Shown here piece by piece: positions 1 to 7,228 of a stretch of 44,430 nucleotides of DNA (position 1 is its first letter; each line of letters opens with the position of its first letter). The notes under the pieces were generated by a model. It searched no databases. It saw nothing but the letters and a program-made list of their open reading frames with translations, and was not told the origin of the DNA. The stretch is from an uncultured Christensenellaceae bacterium (GTDB taxonomy: Bacteria; Bacillota; Clostridia; Christensenellales; UBA3700), in the NCBI GenBank assembly GCA_944381315.1, contig CALWKR010000022.1, positions 1-44,430 on the forward strand, read 5' to 3'. The position numbers and the translations under genes were made by a program.

Positions 1-523
1 CCTCGTCCATATCTCTGCCGGCGCAGAACACGCCGTGGTTTGCCATAAAGCAGGCGTTGCGGCCCTGCATCGCGGCGACGGTGCCGTTGCGCAGCTTCTT
101 GGTGCCCGGCAGACCGTACGCGCCGACGCGCGCGCTGCCGCCGACGAGCTTCTCCATCTCGTCGCTCATCACGGGCAGCTCGATGTGCGCGGACGCAAAC
201 ACGGAGCACCATACGGGGTGAGAGTGTATCGTCGCGTTGATCTCGGGTCTGTCCGACATGATCGCCGCGTGTATCTTGCGCTCGCTGGTCGGTTTTTTGC
301 CGTCGCTCCAGATCGACGGATCGCTGATCTGTACGATGGGCATATCCTCGGGCTTGAGCGCGACATAGTCAAGTCCCGTCGGAGTGACGAGCATATGATC
401 CTCATCGAGCCTGACCGCGGTGTTGCCCCACGTGCCCTGCACGAGATTCTCGGCGAGCAACGCGACGCCGCTGTCCTTGATCACTTGGCGCAGACGCGCC
501 TCTTCTTCTTTGCTCCACGCCAT
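1..523 (-). CDS. Class II aldolase (fuculose-phosphate aldolase-like), 3' end cut by window edge
   Basis: Zinc-dependent class II aldolase/adducin family; members split sugar phosphates such as fuculose-1-phosphate into DHAP and an aldehyde in the cytoplasm. The 174 visible residues begin MAWSKEEEAR and carry the GTWGNTAVR and LVTPTGLDY substrate motifs. The family's full metal/catalytic set is present: E81, H100 and H102 (IHSHP) and H163 (ANHG). The ATG at 521-523 lies 1 nt after the stop of the upstream paralogue, so translation is probably coupled. It is the last visible gene of a minus-strand aminotransferase-kinase-aldolase cluster. The substrate cannot be read from sequence; the C-terminus lies beyond base 1. 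Confidence 0.9.
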   Translation of the reverse strand, partial: MAWSKEEEARLRQVIKDSGVALLAENLVQGTWGNTAVRLDEDHMLVTPTGLDYVALKPEDMPIVQISDPSIWSDGKKPTSERKIHAAIMSDRPEINATIHSHPVWCSVFASAHIELPVMSDEMEKLVGGSARVGAYGLPGTKKLRNGTVAAMQGRNACFMANHGVFCAGRDMDE

Positions 524-524
524 C

Positions 525-1151
525 TCAGTCGCCCTCCCTCTCGGAAATGTTCTTTTGGTTGGTCTTGCTGTACTTCTTCTTGTAGACGAAACGCATCAGC
601 TTTGCCTCGATCGTGTTGATGATCTTGCAGCCGCCGATCATCGTGCCGCAGATATAGACGTGCGCAGCCTTGTCGAGCACGAGCGCGCAGGTGTACGCCT
701 CGTCCATCGTCCTGCCCGAAGTCAAGGCTCCGCCGCCCGCAATGAGGCAGGAATTGCGGCCCTTGATCGCTTTGAGCACTGCGTCCACGGACGCGTCCTT
801 GCTGGTCTTGCAGGTCGTGCCGACGATCTGTGCCATGTCGTCAACGACAGCCGGGATCGTAGCCTTGGCGTCCGCCACCGCGCAGACGAATGCCGGGTGA
901 GTGATCATCACGGCATTGATGTCCTCGCGCGTCGCGAACAGTTGGGAGATCAGCGCATAGTCGGCGCCGGCGTCTCCCGACTTGACCTCGACGAGCTTGT
1001 CGGGCGTGAGCTCCGCGAACGGGCATTTGCCGCCCGTGACGAAGCCGTCTTTGGTGCGAATGGCGATCATGTCGCCGTTGCCGCAGATCCTCTCGTCCGC
1101 CGCTTTTTTTGCGTACTCGCAGACGGTGGCGGCTATCTTTGCGTCAATCAT
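525..1151 (-). CDS. Degenerate class II aldolase/adducin-family protein
   Basis: A 208-residue aldolase/adducin-fold protein directly before the intact aldolase. Aligned by eye on the shared INA..HP and GRN.C blocks, the key positions read D64 (for Glu), I83 (for the first His), H85 (second His kept) and G140 (for the third His; AGGG instead of ANHG). A normal zinc site is therefore unlikely. It may be a pseudoenzyme, a regulatory or partner subunit of the neighbouring aldolase, or act on another chemistry. The ATG overlaps the kinase stop by 8 nt (ATGATTGA) with a GGAGGAGAAG ribosome site, so it is tightly coupled. There is no frameshift or stop; it appears maintained as a gene. Confidence 0.85.
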   Translation of the reverse strand: MIDAKIAATVCEYAKKAADERICGNGDMIAIRTKDGFVTGGKCPFAELTPDKLVEVKSGDAGADYALISQLFATREDINAVMITHPAFVCAVADAKATIPAVVDDMAQIVGTTCKTSKDASVDAVLKAIKGRNSCLIAGGGALTSGRTMDEAYTCALVLDKAAHVYICGTMIGGCKIINTIEAKLMRFVYKKKYSKTNQKNISEREGD

Positions 1152-2685
1152 CTTCTTCTCCTCCGAATCTCAGCGCGTTGGCCTTGTAATAGGTGCGTTT
1201 GAGGCTCTTGTACAGTCTCTTGTAGGTGGCGAACATCTCGTCGTAGATGTAGCCGTTGGCAGGGTTGGGACGGTAGGTCTTGTACTCCTTGACGAACTGC
1301 TTCGCGCTCTCGAAATTCTCGAGCTCGCCGAGTCCGATCAGCGCGATGATCGCAGCGCCGAGCGCCCCTGCGTTGCGCGGATTCTCGACAATGGCGAATT
1401 CCGCGCGAGTGATGTCCGCAATGATCTGCATCCACGCGTCGTCCAACGCGCCGCCGCCGATGATGCGGAATTGACGGCAATGGAAGCCGTAGTCCTTCTC
1501 GAAGTTCTCGAGGATCCATCTGAGGTTGTAGCCAATGCCCTCGTAGACGGCGCGCATCAAGTGCTCGCGCGTGTGCTCGGGGCCGATGTTGAACAGCGTC
1601 GCCCTCGTCGTCGTCGACGATACGGGGCATCTCTCGCCGAGCATCCACGGCGTACAGATCAGGTGATCCGACCCGGGCGGTATCGTCTCGATGACTTTGT
1701 CCATATAGGCATAGATGCCTTCGCCGAGCTCCTTCTGTTCTTGACGGAAGAACTGCTCGATCAGCCACTGTATGTTGCTGCCTGCGGCCTCGGTGATGCC
1801 GACGATGAGATTCATGTTTATGTCCGCGCTCTGGATCGCCGACGCGCCATGCTTGAACTTGGTCTTGTCCTTGGACGCCGCTCCGACCCATGCCGAAGTG
1901 CCGAGATAGATGTGGATGTCTCCGTCGCTGTTCATGCCCGAACCGATGCACGCGCTCTGCGTGTCGTCGCAGCCGCCGAACACCGGCGTGCCGACTTTGA
2001 GCCCCATAGACGCGGCTGCCTCCGCGGTCAAGCCCGAGCCGATCATGTCGGTGCTCTTGACGAGCGGCGGCAGCTTGGACATATCCAAGCCTGTCAGTGA
2101 AAGGACTGACAACCATTGCTTCTTTTTGAGATCGAGTCCGTAGCTGGACGCGCCGCTGTATTCGGCGACCATCTCGCCGGTGCACTTGAACTTCAAGAAT
2201 CCGTTGACGTCGAGGAAGTACTTGGTGCTGTTGTAGACGTCGGGACGCTCCTCTTTGAGCCAAATGAGCTTGGCGATGACGTCCTTGCCCATGATCGGAG
2301 TGCCGGCGACGAGGCTGAACAGCTTTTTGCCGCCGAGCTTGCGCATGATCGAACGCGCCTGCTTTTCTGCTCTGCCGTCCACCCATGTGATGTTGGGGTG
2401 CAGGACGTTGCCCCATTGGTCGATGGGGATGACGCCCATCGCCTGCGTGGAGAACACGATGCCCTTGACTTCGTCGGGATCGATCTTGGTCTGCTCCACG
2501 ATCGCTCTCGTGGACTTGCAGACGGCGTCCCAATACTCATCGGGGTTTTGCTCGACAAAATTCGGGCTGGGATAATAGGTGGGATAAGGCGCGGTGTTGG
2601 TGGCGATTATCTTGCCGTCAAAGTCGACCAAGACCGCCTTGTCCGAGCTGGTGCCCATGTCGTGAGCTATGATATATCTTCCCAT
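1144..2685 (-). CDS. FGGY-family carbohydrate kinase (xylulokinase-like)
   Basis: A 513-residue ATP-dependent sugar kinase of the FGGY family, which phosphorylates ketoses or polyols in the cytoplasm. The N-terminal phosphate loop DMGTSSDKA (from D9) and the second-domain block GGCDDTQSACIGSG, with the catalytic Asp at 240/241, are visible; the C-terminal IIGGGALDDAWMQIIAD matches the FGGY signature region. MGRYIIAHD is chosen as start because it begins the FGGY fold; upstream in-frame residues are low-complexity read-through of the intergenic hairpin. The gene overlaps the degenerate aldolase. With the aldolase downstream, kinase then aldolase cleavage of a ketose phosphate is the natural reading; the sugar is unknown. 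Confidence 0.9.
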   Translation of the reverse strand: MGRYIIAHDMGTSSDKAVLVDFDGKIIATNTAPYPTYYPSPNFVEQNPDEYWDAVCKSTRAIVEQTKIDPDEVKGIVFSTQAMGVIPIDQWGNVLHPNITWVDGRAEKQARSIMRKLGGKKLFSLVAGTPIMGKDVIAKLIWLKEERPDVYNSTKYFLDVNGFLKFKCTGEMVAEYSGASSYGLDLKKKQWLSVLSLTGLDMSKLPPLVKSTDMIGSGLTAEAAASMGLKVGTPVFGGCDDTQSACIGSGMNSDGDIHIYLGTSAWVGAASKDKTKFKHGASAIQSADINMNLIVGITEAAGSNIQWLIEQFFRQEQKELGEGIYAYMDKVIETIPPGSDHLICTPWMLGERCPVSSTTTRATLFNIGPEHTREHLMRAVYEGIGYNLRWILENFEKDYGFHCRQFRIIGGGALDDAWMQIIADITRAEFAIVENPRNAGALGAAIIALIGLGELENFESAKQFVKEYKTYRPNPANGYIYDEMFATYKRLYKSLKRTYYKANALRFGGEEDD

Positions 2686-2721
2686 AAGTTTTCCTCGCGG
2701 CAAAAGCCGCCCTCTGTATTC

Positions 2722-2761
2722 AAAAAAGGGTTGCTCGTGCGCCCCTGCGCACGGGCAACCC
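2722..2761 (-). terminator. Rho-independent terminator between aminotransferase and kinase
   Basis: A 15-bp stem (GGGTTGCCCGTGCGC paired with its near-perfect complement, one wobble) with loop AGGG, followed on the minus strand by TTTTTTG. It lies in the 91-nt gap, so the kinase-aldolase genes may be expressed by read-through or separately. Confidence 0.8.
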
Positions 2762-2776
2762 GCTCCTTTGCGGAAA

Positions 2777-4375
2777 TTACTTGTTGTTGCGAGCTGCGAT
2801 GGCCGCTGCCTTCTTTGCCTCTTTTGCCGCTCTGTATCTCTCGACCTGCTTCTCCATCGGCTCGGTGCGCTCCTTGACGAGAGCGAACACCTGATCGAAT
2901 CTGGCGAGTGCGTCGTCGATGATCTCATCGGTGTCTGCCATCGAGGTGTAGAGCCTGCTGCCTGCGAGAGTGACGATGCCGTGAGACATATACGCCGCGC
3001 CCATGTGCTCCATAGCCTCTTTGCGGACCATGATCATATCCTTCATCTTGAGCGCCTTGACGAGGTTGAGGATGTTCATCGACGAGAAATCGTAACTCAT
3101 CGCGCCCGTGCATTCGAGGTGGACGATCGAGCCTTGGTTGTACGCCACATAGGGCAGCTCGTACTTGCCGATCAAGTTGACGAGTCCGTCGGTCAATCTG
3201 TCGCCGGCGTGTCCCGCCTTGACGCAAGCGTCCGTCTTGGCGATCTCTTTGATCGCGACATAGCCTGCCATTGCCGAGAGGGGGTTGGCTGCCAGCGTGC
3301 CGCCGACGTATGCCTTCTTCGCGCCGCCCGCGACGCCTGCCGCCATCAAGTCGACGAGGTCTCTTCTGCCGCCTACGCCGCCTGCAGCCGGATAGCCGCC
3401 CGCGACGATCTTGCCGAAGATGGTGAGGTCGGGTTTGACTCCGAACAAGCCCTGCGCGCCGCCGAGGCCGACTCTGAATCCGGTGACGACTTCGTCAAAG
3501 ATGAAGATCGCGCCGTATTTGTCGCACAGCTCTCTGACGCCCTTGTTGTAATCCCAATCGACGGGTCTGGTGCCCGACTCGGGGCCGACGGGCTCGACGA
3601 TGACCGCCGCTGTGCCGCCGCGCAGCTTGTTGAGTTTGAGGTAATCCTCCAACATATTGAGATCGTTGGGTCTGACTTCGTCGACGACGGAGAAGATCTT
3701 GTTGGGGATACCGAAAGATTCGAGGAACTGTCTGGTGCCGGGAACTTTGAGTCCGTAGACCATCTGATCCGACCAGCCGTGATATGCGCCGCCGATCTTG
3801 ATGACTCTCTTCTTCTTGGTGGCGCATCTCGCAATACGGATCGCCGCCATGACGGACTCGGTGCCGCTGCCGAGCATACGGAACTTCTCGACGTTGGGCA
3901 TATTCTTGTTGATCTCTTTGGCGATCAACAGCTCCGCCTCGTGGAACAGACCGGTGACGGGGCCGCACTCCTTGATGAGCTTGATCGCCTCTTCTTGGAC
4001 TGTGGGATAGTTGCTGCCCAAGATGGTCGGACCGCCGGCTTGGAGGAAGTCTATGTACTTGTTGCCGTCGATGTCGGTCAGATAGGCGCCTTCCGCCTTG
4101 ACCATGCACATCGGGAAGGGCTTGTTGAATGCAAGATTGTGCTGGACGCCGCCGGGGATGTACTTCTTCGCTTCCGCGGTGATCTCCTTGGACTTGGCGC
4201 ACTTCTTGTCATAATATTCGGTGCAGATCTGCTTGTAGGTCTCTTCGGGAACGCTGTATATGTTCTTGTCAGTGAGCTCTTTGAGACTTTGGTTGATCTC
4301 TTTCGCGTTTGCCCAACGGGTGACGCCGTAATGAGCCTCCGCCTTGCCTTCGAGTTTTGTGTAAGTTACTTTCAT
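2777..4375 (-). CDS. Class III aminotransferase (glutamate-1-semialdehyde aminomutase-like)
   Basis: PLP-dependent class III aminotransferase, 532 residues, closest in look to glutamate-1-semialdehyde aminomutase (IPGGVQHN, EGAYLTDIDGNKYIDF). GSGTES (169-174) binds the PLP phosphate, FIFDEVVTGFR carries the PLP-nitrogen Asp D294, and FGKIVAGGYP carries the Schiff-base lysine K322. It is about 100 residues longer than usual for GSAM, with roughly 65 extra N-terminal residues before the fold. No other haem-pathway gene is nearby, and the neighbours are a sugar kinase and aldolases, so a role on an amino sugar or aldehyde is more likely than haem synthesis (inference). Ribosome site AAGGAGGAG; own promoter upstream. 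Confidence 0.88.
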   Translation of the reverse strand: MKVTYTKLEGKAEAHYGVTRWANAKEINQSLKELTDKNIYSVPEETYKQICTEYYDKKCAKSKEITAEAKKYIPGGVQHNLAFNKPFPMCMVKAEGAYLTDIDGNKYIDFLQAGGPTILGSNYPTVQEEAIKLIKECGPVTGLFHEAELLIAKEINKNMPNVEKFRMLGSGTESVMAAIRIARCATKKKRVIKIGGAYHGWSDQMVYGLKVPGTRQFLESFGIPNKIFSVVDEVRPNDLNMLEDYLKLNKLRGGTAAVIVEPVGPESGTRPVDWDYNKGVRELCDKYGAIFIFDEVVTGFRVGLGGAQGLFGVKPDLTIFGKIVAGGYPAAGGVGGRRDLVDLMAAGVAGGAKKAYVGGTLAANPLSAMAGYVAIKEIAKTDACVKAGHAGDRLTDGLVNLIGKYELPYVAYNQGSIVHLECTGAMSYDFSSMNILNLVKALKMKDMIMVRKEAMEHMGAAYMSHGIVTLAGSRLYTSMADTDEIIDDALARFDQVFALVKERTEPMEKQVERYRAAKEAKKAAAIAARNNK

Positions 4376-4412
4376 AAACTCCTCCTTGATGGCATGAATA
4401 TTTATTGATATT

Positions 4413-4442
4413 ATTTTACCACACGCATTTTGGCGGTGTCAA
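4413..4442 (-). promoter_or_regulatory. SigA-type promoter of the aminotransferase gene
   Basis: TTGACA (4437-4442), 18-nt spacer, TAAAAT (4413-4418) with a TGG extension just before the -10, about 40 nt upstream of the start codon. Confidence 0.75.
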
Positions 4443-4596
4443 TATGAAATATTTGAAATTGCGCCCCAAATATGCACCTTGCGTGTATTTGAGCGCGTTT
4501 TGGGACGCACAAGCGCGCGTATAGACATCATTATCGATTTTTCGCGCACGCGAGCGCGCGCCGACGCGACTTATGCTCTGCCCTTCAGGTCTCTCT

Positions 4597-4615
4597 TCCG
4601 ACGAATATATATGCA
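4597..4615. repeat. Direct repeat copy 1 (19 bp)
   Basis: TCCGACGAATATATATGCA occurs here and identically at 4694-4712, 97 nt apart, in a gene-free interval (4443-4912). No convincing gene, RNA or mobile element was recognised around it. Confidence 0.7.
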
Positions 4616-4693
4616 CGCTCCCGACCGCCGACGGCGCTGTTCCTCGCACGCGCCTTGCGTCATTCTCTGTCTGCGGCGGCACATCCGGCCCCG

Positions 4694-4712
4694 TCCGACG
4701 AATATATATGCA
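4694..4712. repeat. Direct repeat copy 2 (19 bp)
   Basis: Exact second copy of TCCGACGAATATATATGCA. The rest of 4443-4912 is GC-rich with open frames rich in Arg/Ala, typical of non-coding shadow frames; I see no gene in it. Confidence 0.7.
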
Positions 4713-4912
4713 TGCCGCTCGCTTCCGATAACTCTCCTGAGGCAAATGCGCGCCGCCAAGCCTCATTGCGCTTTCGTCGGCCGTCTGCCCCGCACCGCGC
4801 CTGAGCGCCTCCGAAACTCGAGTTTGATATACACAAAGTGGACAATACCACAATATGATGACGAAAAAGGGACAAAATTTGCAAAAACGCGAAAAAAGTT
4901 GGAGCAAACGCA

Positions 4913-4941
4913 TTGTGCACCGCGGTGCAATGTGCTATAAT
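4913..4941 (+). promoter_or_regulatory. Promoter of the M28 peptidase gene with embedded dyad
   Basis: TTGTGC (4913-4918), 17-nt spacer, TATAAT (4936-4941). The 14-bp perfect palindrome TGCACCGCGGTGCA (4916-4929) overlaps the -35 and spacer, where a repressor would block RNA polymerase. Confidence 0.75.
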
Positions 4942-4967
4942 AGACGAAAAAATAAGAGGAGAGGAAA

Positions 4968-6245
4968 ATGACAGAGAAAACCGAGTACGGTCAGTACATC
5001 TACGACTTCGCAAAAAAAATCATCGACACCACCGGCCCTCGTCTGCCCGGTTCGCCCGAAGAAGCCCAAGGCGCTGCAATGATCGCCGATGAGCTCGAGC
5101 AGATCGCAGGCAAACCCAGCGTGACTGAAAAATTTACGATGGCGCCGCGCGCGTCCATCGCGGCGATCCCCATCCTCGGCTTGATGGGCGTGATCTCGTT
5201 CGCGCTGTTCTACGTCTCGCCGATCGCGAGCCTTGTCGGTACGGCTGTCACGCTGTTGATCGCGGTGCTCCAAGTGTTCACCTATTCGGGCAAGCTCGAC
5301 TTCTTGTTCAAGAAGGAGCCTTCTCAAAACGTCTACAACACATTCGAACCGAAGAGCGGCGTCGTCAAGCGCACGATCATCCTATCCGCGCACAACGACA
5401 GCAGCTGGTGCTGGCAGCTCTCGGTCAAGAACCCCAAGACAGCCATACTCAAAACAGTGATCGGCGTCGTCAGCGTGCTCGCGTTGATGTTCATCAGCGT
5501 GGTGGCGATCTCCCTCGGGATGTACAGCTTTATGTACATAGGCGACCTTGCGACGGCGGAGAGCTTCACTGCCACGCAGATCGCGTCGATCGTGCTCTAC
5601 ATTCTGCCGATATTCTGTCTCCCGGGCTGCTATTGGCTGTGCATGTACCTCTCCTGGGACAAGTCAAAAGCCTCTCCCGGCGCGATGGACAACTTGACGG
5701 GCGTGGGACTGTGCGCGGCAACTCTCAAATACTACTATGCGCATCCCGACGAAGCGCCTGCCGACTGCCGTATCGTGGCGTGCGGAATGGGCGCCGAAGA
5801 AGCAAGCCTCAAAGGCGCGCTCGACTTTGTCTCGCGTCACAAGGGCGATCCTTCGCTGATGGGCGAAAGCACCTATGTGCTCAATCTCGACTCCTTCCGC
5901 GACAGAGAATATTTCAGCGTCGTCATGGGCGACGCGTGGCTTGGCTCGCGCTTTGATCCCGAGCTGCGCGACATCTGCCTCAAAGAGATGAACGACCTCA
6001 AACTCGAGCCGAAGGTGATGCTCAATCCCGCCGGCGGCTGCGACTCCACGCCATTCATCAGAGCAGGCATCAAGACGGTCACTCTGTGCGCGCAAAACCC
6101 CACGACGACCAACTACTACCACACCTTCAACGATACGATCGAAGGACTTGACAAGTCGGTGCTGGACGACGCGTTTGAAATGGTCGGCAAGATCGTCGCC
6201 GCGACGGCGAAATACGACGAAGAAAAATACGCGAAAGCGAATTGA
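4968..6245 (+). CDS. Membrane-embedded M28-family zinc metallopeptidase
   Basis: Zn-dependent aminopeptidase-type (M28) protein of 425 residues. The expected ligands are all visible in order: H142 and D144 (SAHNDS), bridging D241 (MDNLTGVG), catalytic E277 and ligand E278 (GAEEAS), D308 (LNLDSF) and H385 (YYHTFND). Hydrophobic stretches at about 64-106, 158-191 and 203-229 predict several membrane helices; the later ones fall between the first and second zinc ligands. No signal peptide precedes them. Start ATG with AGAGGAGAGG upstream. Substrate is unknown; a single-gene unit between a dyad promoter and a strong terminator. Confidence 0.85.
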   Translation: MTEKTEYGQYIYDFAKKIIDTTGPRLPGSPEEAQGAAMIADELEQIAGKPSVTEKFTMAPRASIAAIPILGLMGVISFALFYVSPIASLVGTAVTLLIAVLQVFTYSGKLDFLFKKEPSQNVYNTFEPKSGVVKRTIILSAHNDSSWCWQLSVKNPKTAILKTVIGVVSVLALMFISVVAISLGMYSFMYIGDLATAESFTATQIASIVLYILPIFCLPGCYWLCMYLSWDKSKASPGAMDNLTGVGLCAATLKYYYAHPDEAPADCRIVACGMGAEEASLKGALDFVSRHKGDPSLMGESTYVLNLDSFRDREYFSVVMGDAWLGSRFDPELRDICLKEMNDLKLEPKVMLNPAGGCDSTPFIRAGIKTVTLCAQNPTTTNYYHTFNDTIEGLDKSVLDDAFEMVGKIVAATAKYDEEKYAKAN

Positions 6246-6254
6246 CGAAACGCG

Positions 6255-6287
6255 ATCCCCGAGGCGAACGCCTCGGGGATATTTTTT
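6255..6287 (+). terminator. Terminator of the M28 gene
   Basis: 12-bp perfect stem ATCCCCGAGGCG/CGCCTCGGGGAT with an AA loop, followed by ATTTTTT. Confidence 0.9.
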
Positions 6288-6317
6288 GCCTTCCGAACTT
6301 TGCGATATCGGACCATG

Positions 6318-6351
6318 CAAAAGCCGCCGCTTGCAACGAAGCGGCGGCTTT
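6318..6351 (-). terminator. Terminator of the carA-carB/dapF operon
   Basis: 13-bp perfect stem AAAGCCGCCGCTT/AAGCGGCGGCTTT just after the last gene on the minus strand; the tail is TTTTGC, so moderately strong. Confidence 0.7.
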
Positions 6352-6360
6352 GCGCATTCC

Positions 6361-7221
6361 TTATTCTCTTTCCAGCGTCCAGACTTCGGTGTGCGTCGCG
6401 CTTTCGCCCGGCACCAAGTCGAGATGCGGAGACAAGCTCTCGATCTCCAGCATAAGCTCGTTGGTGTAGATCTCGGCGTTGCACTGCAAGTCGGGATAGT
6501 CCGCGCCGTCGACATAGCCGAAGTGCTTGGTGAACACGAGCCCCTTGGTGTGCACGACGATCTTGCCGTCGTCTATCCTCGCGCCCACCTTGAAAGGCGG
6601 CCTGTCCTTCCAAGTCACGGTGACTTGCTTGCCGTCGGTGGAAAAGCGGTCGTCCGTCATGTCGCTGTATTGCCAGAACACGAGATTGCGGTTGGGCAAA
6701 AATCCTGTGTCTGCCTGCGACAGCGCAAAACTCGCGCTCCCGCCCTTGTCCATGACCGTCAGCGCCCACAGCGCGATCGTGCCGCTTTTTTTCGTTCCGG
6801 TGTTGGTTATCTTGTGTTTTATCGATATGGATCCGTCGTTGCTCATCGTGATGGCGAGGCTCTTTTGCAGCTTGGTCGTCAGCTCGGGCGCGGCGACGAA
6901 CACGGCTCCGTCCTTGGCGAAGGCGACGTCCACCGGCGCGTTGTCGGGATAGTAAGTGTCCATATACTCGGGCGACTTCCACAGCCTGTGGCCGCCGTAG
7001 ATGTGCCAGCCGCCCTTGCCGGGAAGATTCTTGTCAAAGAACTCGCCGCTCTTGTTGATCTTGTCGTCGACGTCCTCATACATTATGTTGGCGCCGCCCT
7101 TCATGCCGAAGTAGATGATCCTCGGTCCGACGTCCGTCGTGACCAAGATGCTGCGCACTCCGTCCGTGATCTCGACGCAGGCGCCGTATTTGCCGTATGA
7201 AGTCTTGTTTACTTGTATCAT
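6361..7221 (-). CDS. Galactose mutarotase-like (aldose 1-epimerase superfamily, DUF4380-like) protein
   Basis: A 286-residue beta-rich protein whose blocks TTDVGPRIIYFG, GGWHIYGGHRLWKSPE and VFTKHFGYVDG look like the galactose-mutarotase superfamily, in particular the DUF4380 group; family placement is by eye. Such proteins bind or epimerise free sugars, but the physiological substrate is unknown. MIQVNKTS at 7221 is preferred as start: GTGAGGCG sits upstream and it avoids the 23-nt overlap with dapF that the earlier ATG would create. It is the 3' gene of the car operon, 7 nt after dapF, an unexpected partner for pyrimidine/arginine synthesis. Confidence 0.75.
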   Translation of the reverse strand: MIQVNKTSYGKYGACVEITDGVRSILVTTDVGPRIIYFGMKGGANIMYEDVDDKINKSGEFFDKNLPGKGGWHIYGGHRLWKSPEYMDTYYPDNAPVDVAFAKDGAVFVAAPELTTKLQKSLAITMSNDGSISIKHKITNTGTKKSGTIALWALTVMDKGGSASFALSQADTGFLPNRNLVFWQYSDMTDDRFSTDGKQVTVTWKDRPPFKVGARIDDGKIVVHTKGLVFTKHFGYVDGADYPDLQCNAEIYTNELMLEIESLSPHLDLVPGESATHTEVWTLERE

Positions 7222-7228
7222 ATTCGCC

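Noticed and set aside
525..1151. Calling the degenerate aldolase a pseudogene
   Set aside because: The frame is intact, has a good ribosome site and coupled start and stop, so it is probably expressed.
2777..4375. Assignment as hemL (haem biosynthesis)
   Set aside because: The fold is GSAM-like but the protein is much longer and sits with sugar-catabolic genes; no other haem gene is present.
4479..4940. Overlapping open frames in the intergenic stretch before the M28 gene
   Set aside because: Arg/Ala/Ser-rich products with no motif, no ribosome site, and a promoter and operator for the next gene at the 3' end.
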